From the NCBI GenBank assembly GCA_001632435.1, contig KV423956.1:122865-186864 (forward strand): DNA of 64,000 bases, read 5' to 3'. This DNA comes from Calocera cornea HHB12733 (Eukaryota > Basidiomycota > Dacrymycetes > Dacrymycetales > Dacrymycetaceae). Position numbers and translations under genes: made by a program. The notes below the pieces were generated by a model. The model had not been told where the DNA came from and did no database searches. It saw nothing but the letters and a program-made list of their open reading frames with translations. Numbering within the stretch: the stretch's first letter is position 1; each line of letters opens with the position of its first letter. Below are positions 42,877-53,700 of this stretch, one piece after another.

Positions 42877-43440
42877 CTTTCGAAGAAACGGTACGGCCTC
42901 GTATGATGTACTTCAGATGCACGGTGTGAGGCGGTTGAGCAGCAACGGAGGAGGAAGAGAGGCAAGCACTTTATACACGGCGGGGGGTCGAGATAGGAGC
43001 TCGCGATGGCCGCAGGGCATCATATGCACTACGTATCATGCTCGCATCCGATGCTACGGTCCATGTCATTGGAGGATGGTGCATGGCACAAGAGTAGCCA
43101 TTGCCCTGCAAGTCGACTTCTGGAGGGGCCGCGCGTTGCGATCTCGAAAGTTCGAAACCGTTGCTGCCTTCGGATTGGTCCGGCTTGTCTAGCGGTGTGC
43201 GAAGTGGTGTGATAAAGCTGCTCACGGGGCTGCTTTGATCCTAGTAGCGTCAATGTAAGAATGAGGGTGTCGCGTTTGTTTGATGCAGATTTGTAGATGA
43301 CTATTGATGAAGCTGAAAGCGGCACTTGGGATCGAAGCGAATAAGGCCGTGCGGTCCCGCGCGGTCTTCCCTTCTTATGCCATATCGCGGCTCCTGAGTG
43401 ATGGGATGCGCCACACTGATGGGTCTATGCGCCACACTCA
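42877..43440 (-). repeat. Upstream block of PARG-like B, duplicated at 61650-62190 and 63540-63900
   Basis: Read on the minus strand, this region matches the DNA upstream of PARG-like C almost without interruption. Examples are GCCCTGCGGCCATCGCGAGC and then TCCTATC, AGACAAGCCGGACCAATCCG, and CATCTACAAATCTGCATCAA. A third version lies at the right end of the window. Confidence 0.88.
42969..42975 (-). promoter_or_regulatory. TATA box of PARG-like B
   Basis: TATAAAG on the minus strand lies 92 bases upstream of the ATG at 42876. The same element with almost the same flanks (TATAAAGTxCTTGCCTCTCT) is found upstream of copy C. Confidence 0.7.
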
Positions 43441-45300
43441 TGCATCGGTAAAAAACCCATGCTTTATGGTGGCAGGGGTCCCTGTGACTGCTATTCCGGC
43501 TGTGGACATCTTGGCAAGGTCCGTTCCAGCCGCAAAGAGTAATCAAAACACAGCTGGGGAATGGCCACAGGTGGCTCTGTCCATCTCATTGCCGATTCCA
43601 GACATCTGAGCCCTTCTTGAAGCCATGAACCGTGTGTATGGAGGCGCTTTGTAGAAGAGGGGGGATGCTGTACGAGTGTTAGGACCCCTATGAGTGCTAC
43701 ACAGCCACATATAGCTTAGGGATGTATGGCCCATCTGTAAAAACCACGGGACCCTGATAGCAGGTGTCCCTATGAGTGCTATGGACGCTATGGGGAACTT
43801 TTGCAGATACAATTCTGACGTCTACAGCAGTGCAGCATTGTTTTGACCACTGCCGACGTGCAGGGGACATATGCCCTTTACGTCTCCTTGGTGGATGTTG
43901 GAGTCCTTACACATTGTGAAGGTGAGTGAAGGTGAGCGAAGTACTGGACGCGCTGCTATATAAAGGGGGGATGGCAATGGGAGCTAGGACCCCTATATGA
44001 GCTACATAGCCACCATAGACGAGGCTGGTTTTTACTGATGATGATATGCGCCACACTGATGGATATCTGCGCCACACCGAGTAGGGGCTTTCCTGGACGT
44101 CTTCTTGCCTTTGGTACACCGTGTCAGCTCATTCACCTTTTTCGCTTCTCGCCCGTGCTGCCGTGTTGCTCCCAAGCACAGGCGCTCAATCTCCTTTTCT
44201 TCGCACAATCTCCTTCGCCCAATCTCACCCTCCTTCGCCCAATCTCACCACACCGATGGATAGATGCGCCCCACTGAATAGGGCTTTCCGCACCTTTTTC
44301 TTTTCCGGCACACTGCGTCATCTGCCACCACACAAGGAGGTTTTCTTACCGATGCACTGAGTGGTGGGACCCCTGTGACTGCTACACTGCCACATATACT
44401 TGATATATTTTTACTAGCGTTGCGCCACACTGATGGATATGTGCGCCACACTGAATATGGCTTTCCGCAACTATTTCCTTTCCGGCACACTGCAGCAGCT
44501 CATTCACCTTGTTCGCTTCTCGCCCGTGCTGCCCCCAAGCACGGGCGCCCCATCTCCTTTTCTTTTGCGCCACACCAATGAATATATCTGCGCCCCACTG
44601 AATAGGGCTTTCCACACCTTTTCTTTTCCCGCACACTGCGTTATCTGCCACCACACAAGGAGGTTTTCTTACCGATGCACTGAGTGGTGGGACCCCTATG
44701 ACTGCTACACAGCCACATGTACTTTGATATGTTTTTACTAGCGTTGCGCCACACTGATGGACATGTGCACCACACTGAATATGGCTTTCTGCACCGTTTT
44801 CCTTTCCGGCACACCGCGTCAGCTCATTCACCTTTTCGCTTCTCGCCCGTGCTGCCCCCAAGCACGGGCGCCCAATCTCCTTTTCTTTTGCGCAACACCG
44901 ATGAATATATCTGCGACCCACTGAATAGGGCTTTCCACACCTTTTTCCTTTCCGGCACACTGCGTCATCTGCCAGCATAGACATGGACGTTTTCTTACCG
45001 TTGCACTGAGTGGTGGGACCCCTATGGCTGCTACACAGCCACATGTACTTTGATATATTTTTACTAGCGTCGCGCCACACTGATGGATATGTGCGCCACA
45101 CTGAATATGGCTTTCCGCAACTATTTCCTTTCCGGCACACTGCATCAGCTCATTCACCTTTTTCGCTTCTCGCCCGTGCTGCCCCCAAGCACGGGCGCCC
45201 AATCTCCTTTTCTGTTGGAGATATGCGCCCCACCGAATAGGGCTTTCCGCACCTCTTTCCTCTCCGGCACACTGCGTAGTCACCTTATTCACCTTGTTCG
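43410..45300 (+). repeat. Tandem array with a period of about 325 bases
   Basis: The block TGCGCCACACTGATGGATAT followed by GTGCGCCACACTGAATATGG starts at 44421, 44745 (variant) and 45070. That is a spacing of 324-325 bases. Older or shorter units begin near 43418 and 44043. Each unit also contains CCTTTCCGGCACACTGC, GCTTCTCGCCCGTGCTGCCC and GGTGGGACCCCTATGACTGC. On the minus strand the array leaves long open frames, which I take to be a by-product of the repeat. Confidence 0.88.
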
Positions 45301-45835
45301 CTTCGCAAGTGCTGCCCGCCCAGCACAGCACGGGTGCACAATATCCTCTTCTGTTATCGGGCGGCCGGTGCTCCGATAGGCATCTGAGATGGGATTGGTC
45401 CATCACGGGCATCTGGTCCTACTGTACGTACCGGGGATCCACGCTCCAGGATCACGTGCACGTTCGACCGTCGATGGCGAGGCAGAGACAGAGGACGAAA
45501 CCGTCACGTGCGAGTATCTCTCCTACTTGTTTTGCAACCCCGTTGTACGGACACCGACCAGCTCCCAACGACAGCGCGGAGAAACGGTCCTGCGGAACTG
45601 TCCGCGCTTCGATAGCGGGCTCCCACTTGTGTGCTCGAGTCGGACGGCCAAGTTCCCCGGGGCCGGACCATCCCGCCTGGCACGGCTCTCTAGCAAGTCC
45701 GCCGAGAGACACATCGAGGGGTGTATTCATGGCAATAGTCTATCAGGTCCGAGCTGGGCGCGCGGGGACAGCGCTGCTGGCAGGCATCCTTGAACCCTGT
45801 CATGCCGCTGCAGGAAGCTGTGAGCACTCTACGGT
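45300..45835 (-). repeat. Distal part of the PARG-B duplication block, matches 60930-61620
   Basis: In reverse orientation this sequence follows the DNA at 60930-61620. Examples are CTCTCGGCGGACTTGCT, CATGACAGGGTTCAA and GCCTGCCAGCAGCGCTGT, and the region around TGATGGACCAAT. It shows no convincing reading frame. Confidence 0.85.
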
Positions 45836-46832
45836 ACTCCCGTCTGTCCAACTTGCAAGACGGTTCTCGCTGCCGCGCTCTGTCGTTCGCCAACCTATGT
45901 AAGAGAAGTGGACCGCTCATGGGGAGGGGAAACTGGTAAAGTGCCGGTTGTCGAAACGGTGGCAAGAGAGTACCTCGGAAACCCCCTAGTGCGCCGTGAC
46001 CAAGAGCGGTGGCACAACCCTCTTCACTCACTACATACTGAAGTAGCCTCCTCCGTAAGTTCACGGGGTCATGTCGAGGACTCGACGTCAGTCGTCCAAG
46101 TCGGCTGGATCAGAGGGCATGCAGAAGACTTGCAACGCAACCGCCGCAAGAAGGAAGAGGCGGTGGGATCAAGTATACGTATAACGCCGTGGGCCGTGGG
46201 CCGTGGGCCGTAGTGAATGCTAATGCTCATGACGGCCCGCGGCGCATCGGGTGCTCCTCCTCCCCCTCCTGGTGTGCTGCATCGAATGCGTCCAGGGCCA
46301 CTGTGGCCCCTTTGAGCTGCGTGATTTCCGGCCTGTTTGATCCTCTCAGTACAGATTTGCGACAATGCTTATGGGCATTCGAGGCCGATACAGATGATGA
46401 ATATGACGACTTTCTTTCAAGGTGCGCACAGGGATGACGCGCGAAGCGTGTTTCACGTGCGTGTGTCAAGTATTTCGGTCCCCGCCACGCACCCGCATCT
46501 CGCCAGCTCGGGCTCGCGGTACGATACGCTACGCTACGAGACGATACATATACCGTTCGCGCCTTCCCTCCGATCACCCTGCCTTTCGCGCCCACACCCG
46601 CGCCGCGCATCGTCCCGCCCCGTATCTCAGAGGGTCACCCATTCCAGTGCCCGACGCAGACGTTGTTTTGATCACGCCAAGGCCCTGGGCCGCCCCGCGC
46701 GCTCCCTCACCACTCACCACTCACCCCGGCCGACCGTGCCAAGCCGAGGAGGCGGTTTACAAAAGCAGTTTGCGGTTTGCATTTCCCTTGTCTCGAGCAG
46801 CCACAAGCGCCCGCCCTCTGCACCTCGCGAGC
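45836..46832. other. Intergenic with a tRNA-derived relic
   Basis: No gene is supported. Bases 46044-46118 contain a tRNA-like relic (listed separately), and a GGGCCGTG repeat lies at about 46,191-46,212. The region from 46,420 is GC-rich upstream sequence of the next gene. Confidence 0.55.
46044..46118 (+). pseudogene. tRNA-derived relic similar to 31268-31360
   Basis: CCTCCTCCG...ACGGGGTCATGTCGAGG, then GTCAGTCG and AAGTCGGCTGGA follow the intron, anticodon stem and T arm of the degenerate tRNA-Thr copy at 31.3 kb. Two short insertions interrupt the match. Confidence 0.65.
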
Positions 46833-47912
46833 ATGGAGCCCCCCGCCCCGTCTCAGGCTCAGCCGCCCGCTGCACGGCGCGCAAGCAGCCGGCCGCTCCC
46901 CCTCCCCCTCCCCCTCCCGCGGCCGAGGATGGGCAGAAGAGAGACTCACTCTGCCCCCGCGCCTGGATCCTCCTGCATCACCAGCCGTGGGCCGCCCGTG
47001 TCGAGCCGGTCGTACCACCGCAGGAACACGGCGTCGATCGACTTTGCGCTGGTGCTCTGCGCGCCTCCCTCTGGGCCTGCCTGCCCCTCCCGTACCACCA
47101 CCACCACGCCCCCCACCCGCACGCACACTCGTTCGCCGTCCCTCCCCAGCCCTGCGACGCCGCCCCACCCGGCCTCCTACGATCTCGCATTTGCCCCCTC
47201 CTCCCCACCACACTCGCCCAGCACGGCCTCCCCGCACCCCCACGCCAGCGCCGCCCAGCTCTCCCCGCCCTCGACACCCGACCTCTCCTCCTCCGCTCCC
47301 TCATCCCCGTCCTATACTCCACCAGCGACTCCGGGTTTCACACCGCCTACAACCCCGCTCTTGGCTTCCCCGACCTTCTCGACCCACCACGCCACGCTCT
47401 CCCCCACACTGCCCTCAACGCAGCCGTCGAGGGAGAGGGACAGGGAGAGGACGAGGACGAGGACACAGTCGACACCCCGCCGCAGACAGACGGGGGACCA
47501 TATCGCCCTGCCCTCGCAGCCTCTGCGTGAGTCCCTTCTCCCAAATGCTCCACGACCCTTCGCTCACGCTCACGTGCATGCCCCAGTCCGCCCAACAACC
47601 TTCTGGAAGAACACGTACCGCACAGCGCTCGGCTCGCCGGCCGACTCCCCCTCCTCCCAGCTGGTGCGGCACGCCTCCTTCCCCTCGTCGCCAGAGTACG
47701 ACCCTACCGCCTGCTCGGCGCTCACCAGCGGCAGCGGCAACGGCAGTAGCAGCACGGGCAGCAGCGCCCAGTCGAGCAAGGAGGACCTCGCCCTCTCAGC
47801 GTCGCTTGCTCTCGCCTCTGGGTGTGGCAGCTGCTGGGCACTCGATCCCAGGGAGGCGGACAGGGTTCGCGTAGTCTTGCTACCGCAGGGGGTCGACTTG
47901 GTCCGCTACTGA
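46833..47912 (+). CDS. Proline/serine-rich disordered protein (359 aa)
   Basis: An open frame runs from the ATG at 46833 (MEPPAPSQAQPPAARRASSR) to a stop at 47910-47912. The composition is Pro/Ser/Thr-rich with many SP and TP pairs. A short, more structured-looking stretch lies near the end (RPTTFWKNTYRTALGSPADS, and then CGSCWALDPREADRVRVVLL). This C-terminal part argues for a real protein, because in other frames the region codes only low-complexity sequence. I recognise no family. The next gene starts 24 bases later in another frame; a spliced fusion of the two cannot be excluded. Confidence 0.6.
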   Translation: MEPPAPSQAQPPAARRASSRPLPLPLPLPRPRMGRRETHSAPAPGSSCITSRGPPVSSRSYHRRNTASIDFALVLCAPPSGPACPSRTTTTTPPTRTHTRSPSLPSPATPPHPASYDLAFAPSSPPHSPSTASPHPHASAAQLSPPSTPDLSSSAPSSPSYTPPATPGFTPPTTPLLASPTFSTHHATLSPTLPSTQPSRERDRERTRTRTQSTPRRRQTGDHIALPSQPLRESLLPNAPRPFAHAHVHAPVRPTTFWKNTYRTALGSPADSPSSQLVRHASFPSSPEYDPTACSALTSGSGNGSSSTGSSAQSSKEDLALSASLALASGCGSCWALDPREADRVRVVLLPQGVDLVRY

Positions 47913-47935
47913 GCACCCTGGAGCTGAAGAGCACA

Positions 47936-49612
47936 ATGCGCGCCCCAAGGGCCGGCGGGAGGAGGCAGCTCCCGACGAGCTCATCAAGCAGCTATGACTA
48001 CTGGTGGCCCTACCCACCGCAGGGCGCTGCCCCTACTACCACCTCTACGACTCCCGCGGCGGCGGCGGCGGCCTTATCTACACCGACATTGACTACGAGC
48101 ACGATGGACACGGCCGCGGAAGCGGAAGCGGACGACGGCGCGAGCACAACGATATCCAGCACTGTATCACCCTCCTTTCTCTCTGCACTTTCTACAGAGT
48201 CGGACACGACCACAACCACAGACACATCCAGCGCATCAGACACAGGCACCGGCACACCGACCGACGCCTCCTTCCTATCATCCACCACAGACCCGTCCGC
48301 CACAGCATCAGCATCAGCGACGCTGGCACCGCAAACGGACCTGTCCAAGGTCTCCATCCCCCTCCCGCTCGTGTACCTCATCCCCTTCCTCCTCATCGCT
48401 TCCCTCGCACTGGGGTTTGGCGTCGGCTGGTGTCTTGCGCGCCGGCGCCGGCGGTCCACGCCCGCTGCCTCCTCCTCCGCGGATAGGGAAGAAGACGAAG
48501 AGGCGTTCCTCCCCTGCGCTGCGCTGGGGTACAGCGACTCGCTGTCCCCTACCCCGGCCGAGAAAGCCCACGTGCGAGAGAGGGACCCATTCATCGCGCC
48601 CCCGCACACGAAGCACAAGGGCACCCAGCTCCTCCGCCACGGCCAGCGGTACAGTATCTCGCTCGCCCCTGGTCTAGCAGGCTCGCCGGGGTCGCCAACT
48701 TCCCCCTCACCCCCAGCAGCGGCGCACCATGCGAGGACGCCGTCCCTCTTCTCGCCCTATTCGCAGGCGAGCGGGAGCCCCTCCGCCCCCGGCAGCCCGA
48801 GCAAGCTCCCGCGCCACTCGCGCCCACGGTCGACGCGCACCCAGGCGAGCGGGAGGAGCGACGCCTCCCTAACCCCGCGGCTCAAGGACAGCCCGCGACC
48901 GAGCTGGTTCCGCCGCGCCGTCGCTAATGCCGTCTCGCCCCGCACCCAAGCCGCGGGCGCGGGCGCGGGCGCGGGGGGCAGGGTGCCCTCGGGCCTGACG
49001 GCGCGGATCCGGCGGTCGCCTGACGAGCTGGAGGGCGAGGGCCGGGAAGGCGAGGATGGGGCGAGGGAAAGAGTGTCGAGGTTGTTGCTGGCTCGGCAGG
49101 GGGAGCTCCCCCCGCCGCCGCCGCCGCCGCCGCCTCCGCCGAAGCCCAATCCCAAACCTGCCCGGACCACCACAGACGCCAGCGGCGCAAGGGAGGCGGT
49201 GCTCCCCCTCTCCCCGCCCCAGGTCCTCAGCCCGGCTCTGTTCATGGGGGAAGACTATGCGAGCCCCTCGGTGTACAGTCTTGCGAGCCCTCCCCCGGCC
49301 GGCATAGGCCTAGGCCGCCCGAGGACGGCCTTCTCCGCCCTTCCCGCCCTGCCGGTGCTCTCGGAGACCTCTCGCCTCGCCGGCCATGACACGGGCAGCA
49401 GTATCCCACCCGCTGAACCGGGGTCGGGCACGGCAAACGGAGCGTTCGCGAGGTCCAACAGGCTCGCCAACCTGCGCGAGGGCGAGGGCAGTGGGAGGGG
49501 CGCAAGGGTGCGTCCGCTCGAGGTTAGGAAGAAGCGCGTGCCCGCGAGGGAGCGGGAGGTCAGCGTGGGCCTCGGCATTCAGCAGCGGCTGGAGATGGAG
49601 GGTGGGGGGTAG
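47936..49612 (+). CDS. Single-pass membrane protein with Ser/Thr-rich ectodomain (558 aa)
   Basis: From the ATG at 47936 (MRAPRAGGRRQLPTSSSSSY) the frame is open for 558 residues. Residues ~20-140 are mucin-like Ser/Thr/Ala sequence. A strong membrane span follows (IPLPLVYLIPFLLIASLALG), then an Arg-rich stop-transfer (CLARRRRR). The remaining ~370 residues are a disordered cytoplasmic tail with a run of eleven prolines (LPPPPPPPPPPP) and many SP sites. The layout is like fungal Wsc/Mid2 or Axl2/Skg6-type surface sensors. There is no N-terminal signal peptide in this frame, so a 5' exon may be missing. Function inferred only from architecture. Confidence 0.72.
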   Translation: MRAPRAGGRRQLPTSSSSSYDYWWPYPPQGAAPTTTSTTPAAAAAALSTPTLTTSTMDTAAEAEADDGASTTISSTVSPSFLSALSTESDTTTTTDTSSASDTGTGTPTDASFLSSTTDPSATASASATLAPQTDLSKVSIPLPLVYLIPFLLIASLALGFGVGWCLARRRRRSTPAASSSADREEDEEAFLPCAALGYSDSLSPTPAEKAHVRERDPFIAPPHTKHKGTQLLRHGQRYSISLAPGLAGSPGSPTSPSPPAAAHHARTPSLFSPYSQASGSPSAPGSPSKLPRHSRPRSTRTQASGRSDASLTPRLKDSPRPSWFRRAVANAVSPRTQAAGAGAGAGGRVPSGLTARIRRSPDELEGEGREGEDGARERVSRLLLARQGELPPPPPPPPPPPKPNPKPARTTTDASGAREAVLPLSPPQVLSPALFMGEDYASPSVYSLASPPPAGIGLGRPRTAFSALPALPVLSETSRLAGHDTGSSIPPAEPGSGTANGAFARSNRLANLREGEGSGRGARVRPLEVRKKRVPAREREVSVGLGIQQRLEMEGGG

Positions 49613-50780
49613 TTGCGGTTGGGGGCGCGGGCGGGGGCGGGGGCGGGGGAGTGATGGCTAATGGCTTGGCTAGGTCGGGGAGTAATTGCACCGGGGGGAG
49701 GTGCTGATGCATGATGCACGATGGACTATGACGGACTTTGCACGCCTTTTTTTCATTGATCGTTACAGACGCACATTTCACTCCTCTTTCATTTTCTTTC
49801 TCGATCCTCCATCCTCATTCCCGACGACACATATTGTTACCCCGCATGAGATGTACTATGACACGATCACAGCAACAAGAACCGTACTGTAATGATGACG
49901 ATGTGATGATGAGGGCTTGGAACAGCATGCTCTGGCAGGACAGGAACCCGATAATCGTGTACCTTCGGGCAGAGGAGCGAGCGCGTGCGCGTGCGCCAGC
50001 AGTCATCATCAGACTACATAGGCAGAGACCACCTCGGGCAAGGTTCGAGCGGCCCTGGAGCCCCCAGGGAGATTAAGGGAGTTCCGGTCCTCCTGTGCGT
50101 GTGATAACAAGCGCACTAGGTTACGAAGTAGCCGGCTCGTCCGTCGGCCACGTTTTCCGAAAAATTGGCCAGCCGCGAACGGCTAGTTCATTGGACTGGA
50201 AAATTGCGTTGCGCACGGAATGGCCTGGCGAGCAGAAGCTCGTACAGTACCTACGGTACCTGGGACGAAAATACTCGTGGTGGCACACATTCCGAGACGA
50301 GACGACTGAGACGGAACCTTCTACTAAGTAGTCCTCTCGAGTTGGCATGCCTGCAGCCTGATATTCCAGGGTCTAGAGACGTCAGGCGGGTGCCGGTGCC
50401 GAGGTCGGGTTTTGTGTGAATACAATGCGAGTCAACGCTCGTTGTTGTTGTCATCCGCTCAGGCTGAAGGGAGGGACCGTCACCGTCGGTGAGCGCTCCG
50501 AGTCAGTGACGGCGCAGTGTCCCGCAGTGGTCGTGCCTTGTCGAAGGTGGCGCGAAAAGGGTCCGGTGCGGGTGAGGGAAGCAGTGTGGGCGGACGGAGG
50601 CTGAGCAGCGCCCCGCCCGCGCCCAGGCAAGGCAACTCTCTTCGATCAGCCCGCTCGACCCTCGACGCACGCCCACGCCCCTCCCCGAGCTCGTCACCTA
50701 CCAGCGCGGCCCACCGGGCCCGGACGGACTGAACGACCCAGCGCACGCACACCCGACAGCGAGCTCAGCGGAGCAGACAT
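49613..50780. other. Intergenic and kinase leader
   Basis: No gene is visible in 49,613-50,600. Bases ~50,640-50,780 form the leader of the kinase gene, which resembles 31,595-31,690 in inverse orientation. Confidence 0.55.
50643..50743 (+). repeat. Leader block shared with 31595-31690
   Basis: GATCAGCCCGCTCGACCCTC...GCCCCTCCCCGAGCTCGTCA and so on, ending shortly before the kinase ATG. It aligns over about 100 bases to the sequence upstream of the F-box-like fragment on the other strand at 31.6 kb. Confidence 0.85.
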
Positions 50781-53700
50781 ATGGCGACCGCGACGAGCTA
50801 CCCCACCTCCCTTGCTCAGACACACCCCGCGACCCTGCGCGTCCACGACCTCGGAGACGACTCGCCCACGCACTCGTCGGCTAACGGCGACATCACCCCC
50901 TCCCACGGAGGAAGCGTCCCGACAGGACACGAGTACGACATGCCCATACAGCCACGGTCATACTTCCGCGACCCCAGCCCGCTCAGGAACGCGACCACAA
51001 ACACTACTGCCCCGCCGCCGCCGACGGCGAACGGGACTGCCTCTTCGTCCAGACCGTCCCGCGCACGGCCGCTCTCCATGCCACCGCAACCTGCTACTCC
51101 CGTGGAGACGAGAAGATATGAGGAGGACACGCCGCGGTCAGCGAGGCCGAGCGCGAGTACCACGGTCGACGGCGGGCGCTCGAAGAGCAGCGCCAGAGTC
51201 GTAGGGGACTACACGATGACCAAGACGCTCGGAGCGGGCAGCATGGGCAAGGTCAAGCTCGCGACACACAATGTCACCGGGGAGAAGGTACGTTCTCAGT
51301 TCCAGTGTGGCATATCCGCCCTCTAATCCGCTGTCTAGCTCGCGATAAAGATCGTCCCGCGCTCACCGACGGCCCTGCAGCCAAATCCGTACCCGGGATC
51401 GTCCTCGCTCACCCCGCAAAACGTGCCCGCGCCCACGCCCACAAACCCGAACGACCCAAAGTCCAAGGAGGCGTCCAAGGAGATCCGCACAATACGCGAG
51501 GCGTCGCTCTCCCTCCTCCTCCATCACCCCTATATCTGCGGCATGCGCGAGCTCATCGTACACCCGCACCATTACTATATGGTGTTCGAGTACGTCTCGG
51601 GCGGCCAGATGCTCGACTACATCATCTCCCATGGACGGTTACGAGAACGCGTCGCGCGCAAGTTCGCGCGACAGATCGGCTCGGCGCTTGAGTACCTGCA
51701 CAAGAACAGCGTCGTGCACCGCGATCTCAAAATCGAGAACATCCTCATCTCCCAGTCTGGCAACATAAAGCTGATCGACTTTGGCCTGTCAAATCTCTAC
51801 AACCCACAAAACCACCTCTCGACATTCTGTGGAAGCCTGTACTTTGCCGCGCCGGAGCTGCTGAATGCAAAGGTGTACACCGGCCCCGAGGTCGATGTCT
51901 GGAGCTTCGGCGTCGTGCTCTACGTTCTCGTCTGTGGAAGGGTACCATTCGATGACCAAAGCATGCCTGCGCTGCACGCCAAGATAAAGCGCGGCGTGGT
52001 GGAATACCCAAATTGGCTTAGTCAAGGTCAGTCTGACCAGTGTCCAGCTTACGTATGCGTGCCTGACAGTGGGATAGAATGCAAGAATCTCCTCTCCCGA
52101 ATGCTTGTCACCAACCCGGCGCTCCGCGCGACGCTGACGGAAGTGCTCAACCACCCCTGGATGAACCGGTCCTACCCACATCCCCCGTCATCGCATCTGC
52201 TTCCGCGCGAGCCGCTCCGGGCTGACGACCTTGATAAGGAGGTCATCAAGCGCATGACTGGATTCGAGTTTGGCACGGACGAGGAGATCGAGGACAGGCT
52301 CAGGACGGTTCTGGAGAGCGAGTCGTACAAGCGCGCTGTCGAGGGCTGGGAGCGGAGGAAGCACGGTGGCCAGCTGGGGTGGAAGAGCGAGAGCTCGTTC
52401 GGCGATTCGGCGACAGGGGCGAGCTCGTGGGCAGCGAGCAACTCAACAGTCGCTACATCCTATGTGCCACCTCCACCCACGACAAGCGGTGGGCTCCCCC
52501 CGAGCGCCTCGTCCTCTCCCACGCGGAAAGCGACCAAGCGTTTCTCAGGCTTCGACTTCTACCGCCGGAAGCTCTTCCCCGGCGGAGCGGGCTCGCCGCC
52601 GACCTCACCAGCTTCCAACCCGCCGCAGCTGAGCTACCCCTCCACGCCCACCTCGCCCAGCTCGGGCACGCAGCTGCCGCTCGAGCGCGAGCCCCCGGAC
52701 CCCACACGTGGGTTCAGCCCGCTCATATCCATCTACTACCTGGTCAGGGAGAAGATCGAGCGCGAGAAAGTGTATGGGCCGGGGCACTTTGCGAGCTCCC
52801 AGCTCAGCCTCGTCGGGGATGAAGTCCTGCCGCGGTCTTCCACCTCCGTACCGCCCGAGGTGCCGCCAAAGACTGCGATCTCGACTTCGGTGCCGTCAAC
52901 ACCTCAGTCCCCGGCGGCGCCAAAGTCCGCATATAACGTCCCTACGCCCAAGCTGCCCGCGCCGCCACCTTCCTACGTCTCGACCGTCCCGACGTCTTAT
53001 GGTGTTCCGGCTACACCGTCACCGACCACACCTGGGTTTAGTGCTGCTGCACAACAGCCAACGCCGAGGGCGCGTGCGCAGGAGGCCGTCATGCAGCTTC
53101 CAGGCGAGGGCGAGCGGGGTCATGTGGATCTGAGGAAGACGGACGTCCCCGCATCGCCCAACCTGAATGCCCCCACTGCGCAGAAGCAGGATCTGGCTGG
53201 GCTGGGTGTGAACACCAGCCCGACCACCCCGATCAAGGCGCCTGCTGCGACGAGTCACAGGCGGAGCCATAGCTTGTCCCAGCGTGTTGGCGCTTGGGAA
53301 CGGGAGAAGCCGACGGGCCCGATGGGCCTGCCCACTGTCGGCGAGACGGACCGGGATCATATCATGATGCCGCAGACTGCTGGTCCCGAGTTTGGCACGT
53401 TCGCCCAGAAGGTCGGCGCACGCAGCGTTGCGGACCCGGCTCCGACACCTGAGAGGCGGCCTAGCGACCGCGCGAGCACGAAGGACGAGGACGGGTCGAG
53501 CCCTGGTGCGACCCTGGTTCGCCGGTTCGGCAGCATCCTTGGGACGAGGCGTGAGAGAGGCGAACGGCGCGAGCGGGACGACAGGCTGCGTGAGAGCCGG
53601 AGTGTGCCTGCCCCTGGGCTTGCGGCAGCTGCTGCAAGTACAAGCGTGCAGGAGGATAAGGAGAATGCGGGCCACCGGAGGGCGCAGACGCTCCTTGACC

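Noticed and set aside
44382..45140. 252-residue minus-strand open frame (MCRKGNSCGKPYSVWRTYPS...)
   Set aside because: It runs through the ~325-base tandem array. Its apparent protein repeats are simply the DNA units read in frame, and related frames appear on both strands.
46422..46832. N-terminal extension of the Pro/Ser-rich protein to 46422
   Set aside because: The frame stays open only because the DNA is GC-rich; the first ATG with a plausible protein start is at 46833.
47822..47935. Earlier start of the membrane protein at 47822
   Set aside because: The codon there is GTG inside the preceding reading frame; the first ATG in frame is at 47936.
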